NCBI GenBank assembly: GCA_946894095.1
Contig: OX335645.2
Span: 21,413,001 to 21,477,000 of the forward strand
From: Incurvaria masculella
Taxonomy: Eukaryota > Arthropoda > Insecta > Lepidoptera > Incurvariidae
DNA length: 64,000 nt
Direction: 5' to 3'
The stretch's first letter is position 1. Each line of letters begins with the position of its first letter. The notes below the pieces were generated by a model. That model did not search any database, was not told where the DNA came from, and saw only the letters and a list, made by a program, of their open reading frames with translations. Both the position numbers and the translations under genes were made by a program. Below, in pieces: positions 63,481-64,000 of the stretch.

Positions 63481-63481
63481 C

Positions 63482-63646
63482 TAAGCCCCGGTTGCACGAA
63501 GAGACGGCCGAGTTAGTCAATGTTCAAACACGTCACTTTTAGTGAACCACATGGAGTTCCTTCCTTACAGTTCACACATAGTGACGTGTTTGATCATACT
63601 TTGACGTTGATTTTAATTGTTTGTCCTTTCGTGCACTCGGCCCTAA
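63482..63646 (-). mobile_element. 165-bp TAA-flanked MITE, copy 2
   Basis: TAA|GCCCCGGTTGCACGAA to GTGCACTCGGCCC|TAA; same length as copy 1, opposite orientation. AACACGTCACTTTTAGTG and CATAGTGACGTGTTTG are near-perfect inverses. Confidence 0.8.
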
Positions 63647-64000
63647 GTCTACAAATAATAGTACTACATATCATGCCTTAAAACAGTACTAACTGCCTAT
63701 CATGCATATGTTATCTCCTATCTAAGATACGGTCTACTATTTTGAGGGCAACTCCACAAATATAGAAGCCGTTTTTAAAATTAAAAAAAATGTGTAGGTG
63801 CAGTGTGTCAGTCTCGCTCAGTGGATAGTTGTAGACCACTTTTCAAAAGGTTGAGATTATCAACGTTTCCTAGCTTCCATATTTATGTACCTTGTATTTT
63901 GTCAAGAAAAAATGCACGCCTACCCAGGCAGTTTTAGCTTGAGTAACGTGAATACATATACCTAAGCAAAAGAAAAGAGAACAATTAAATTAATAAAAAA
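63647..64000. other. AT-rich stretch, nothing recognised
   Basis: No supported feature to the window end. Confidence 0.25.

Overview
The window reads as lepidopteran (moth or butterfly) nuclear DNA, and I find no protein-coding gene that I can support. It is AT-rich with islands of CpG-rich, non-repetitive sequence. It carries repeat families that I associate with Lepidoptera: elements opening with ACCGACTTCAAAAAAGG or GGCCAAGTGCGAGTCGG, and Helitrons starting TCCATACTAATA and ending CAGCTAG. It also holds a short block of TTAGG, the usual insect telomere unit. Longer open frames are low-complexity GC-rich frames, frames across repeats, or decayed retrotransposon reading frames. The most likely setting is a large intron or an intergenic gene desert.

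Mobile-element layer. The dominant family is a SINE with about eighteen copies or fragments and two kinds of 5' head on one shared body. One head is an ordinary tRNA-derived head (7.5, 19.1, 29.6, 40.3 and 44.2 kb). The other is a tRNA-type box A followed by a 5S-rRNA-derived segment (2.6, 10.5, 16.9, 21.6, 34.0 and 55.3 kb). A second dispersed family of about 270-330 bp, with an internal GACG tract, has seven copies, two with clear 7-bp target duplications. Non-autonomous DNA elements include TTAA-flanked elements (21.4, 38.2, 40.6, 52.1, 52.9 kb), TAA-flanked 165-bp elements (61.3, 63.5 kb), foldback elements (6.15-6.55 kb; 8.81-9.11 kb, the latter with the TTAGG block in its centre) and a 1.25-kb element at 11.7-12.9 kb. 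Helitron copies or ends lie near 0.19, 1.66, 4.59, 14.65-14.90 and 31.18-31.41 kb. Decayed non-LTR retrotransposon ORF2 fragments lie near 13.1, 21.1, 22.2-23.0, 26.7-27.4, 41.8 and 43.1 kb.

Putative regulatory layer. Between the repeats, GC-rich single-copy-looking islands recur every few kilobases (for example 9.9, 15.1, 18.0, 20.5, 23.4, 31.5, 35.3, 37.9, 42.3, 49.6, 54.6, 56.5, 59.8 and 60.5 kb). Many contain good matches to factor sites: X-box/RFX, TCF, E-box, CRE, NRF1-type, octamer, C/EBP, GATA+Sox, Exd/Hth. This fits the regulatory landscape of a developmental gene lying outside the window, but that is inference; nothing here names the gene.

The most unusual observations are: the composite tRNA-boxA/5S/body SINE coexisting with a tRNA-headed sister sharing its body; the telomere-repeat-centred foldback; several near-perfect short palindromes, two of which can be compared with other repeat copies and look like template-switch events; and nested insertions that allow relative dating of the families.
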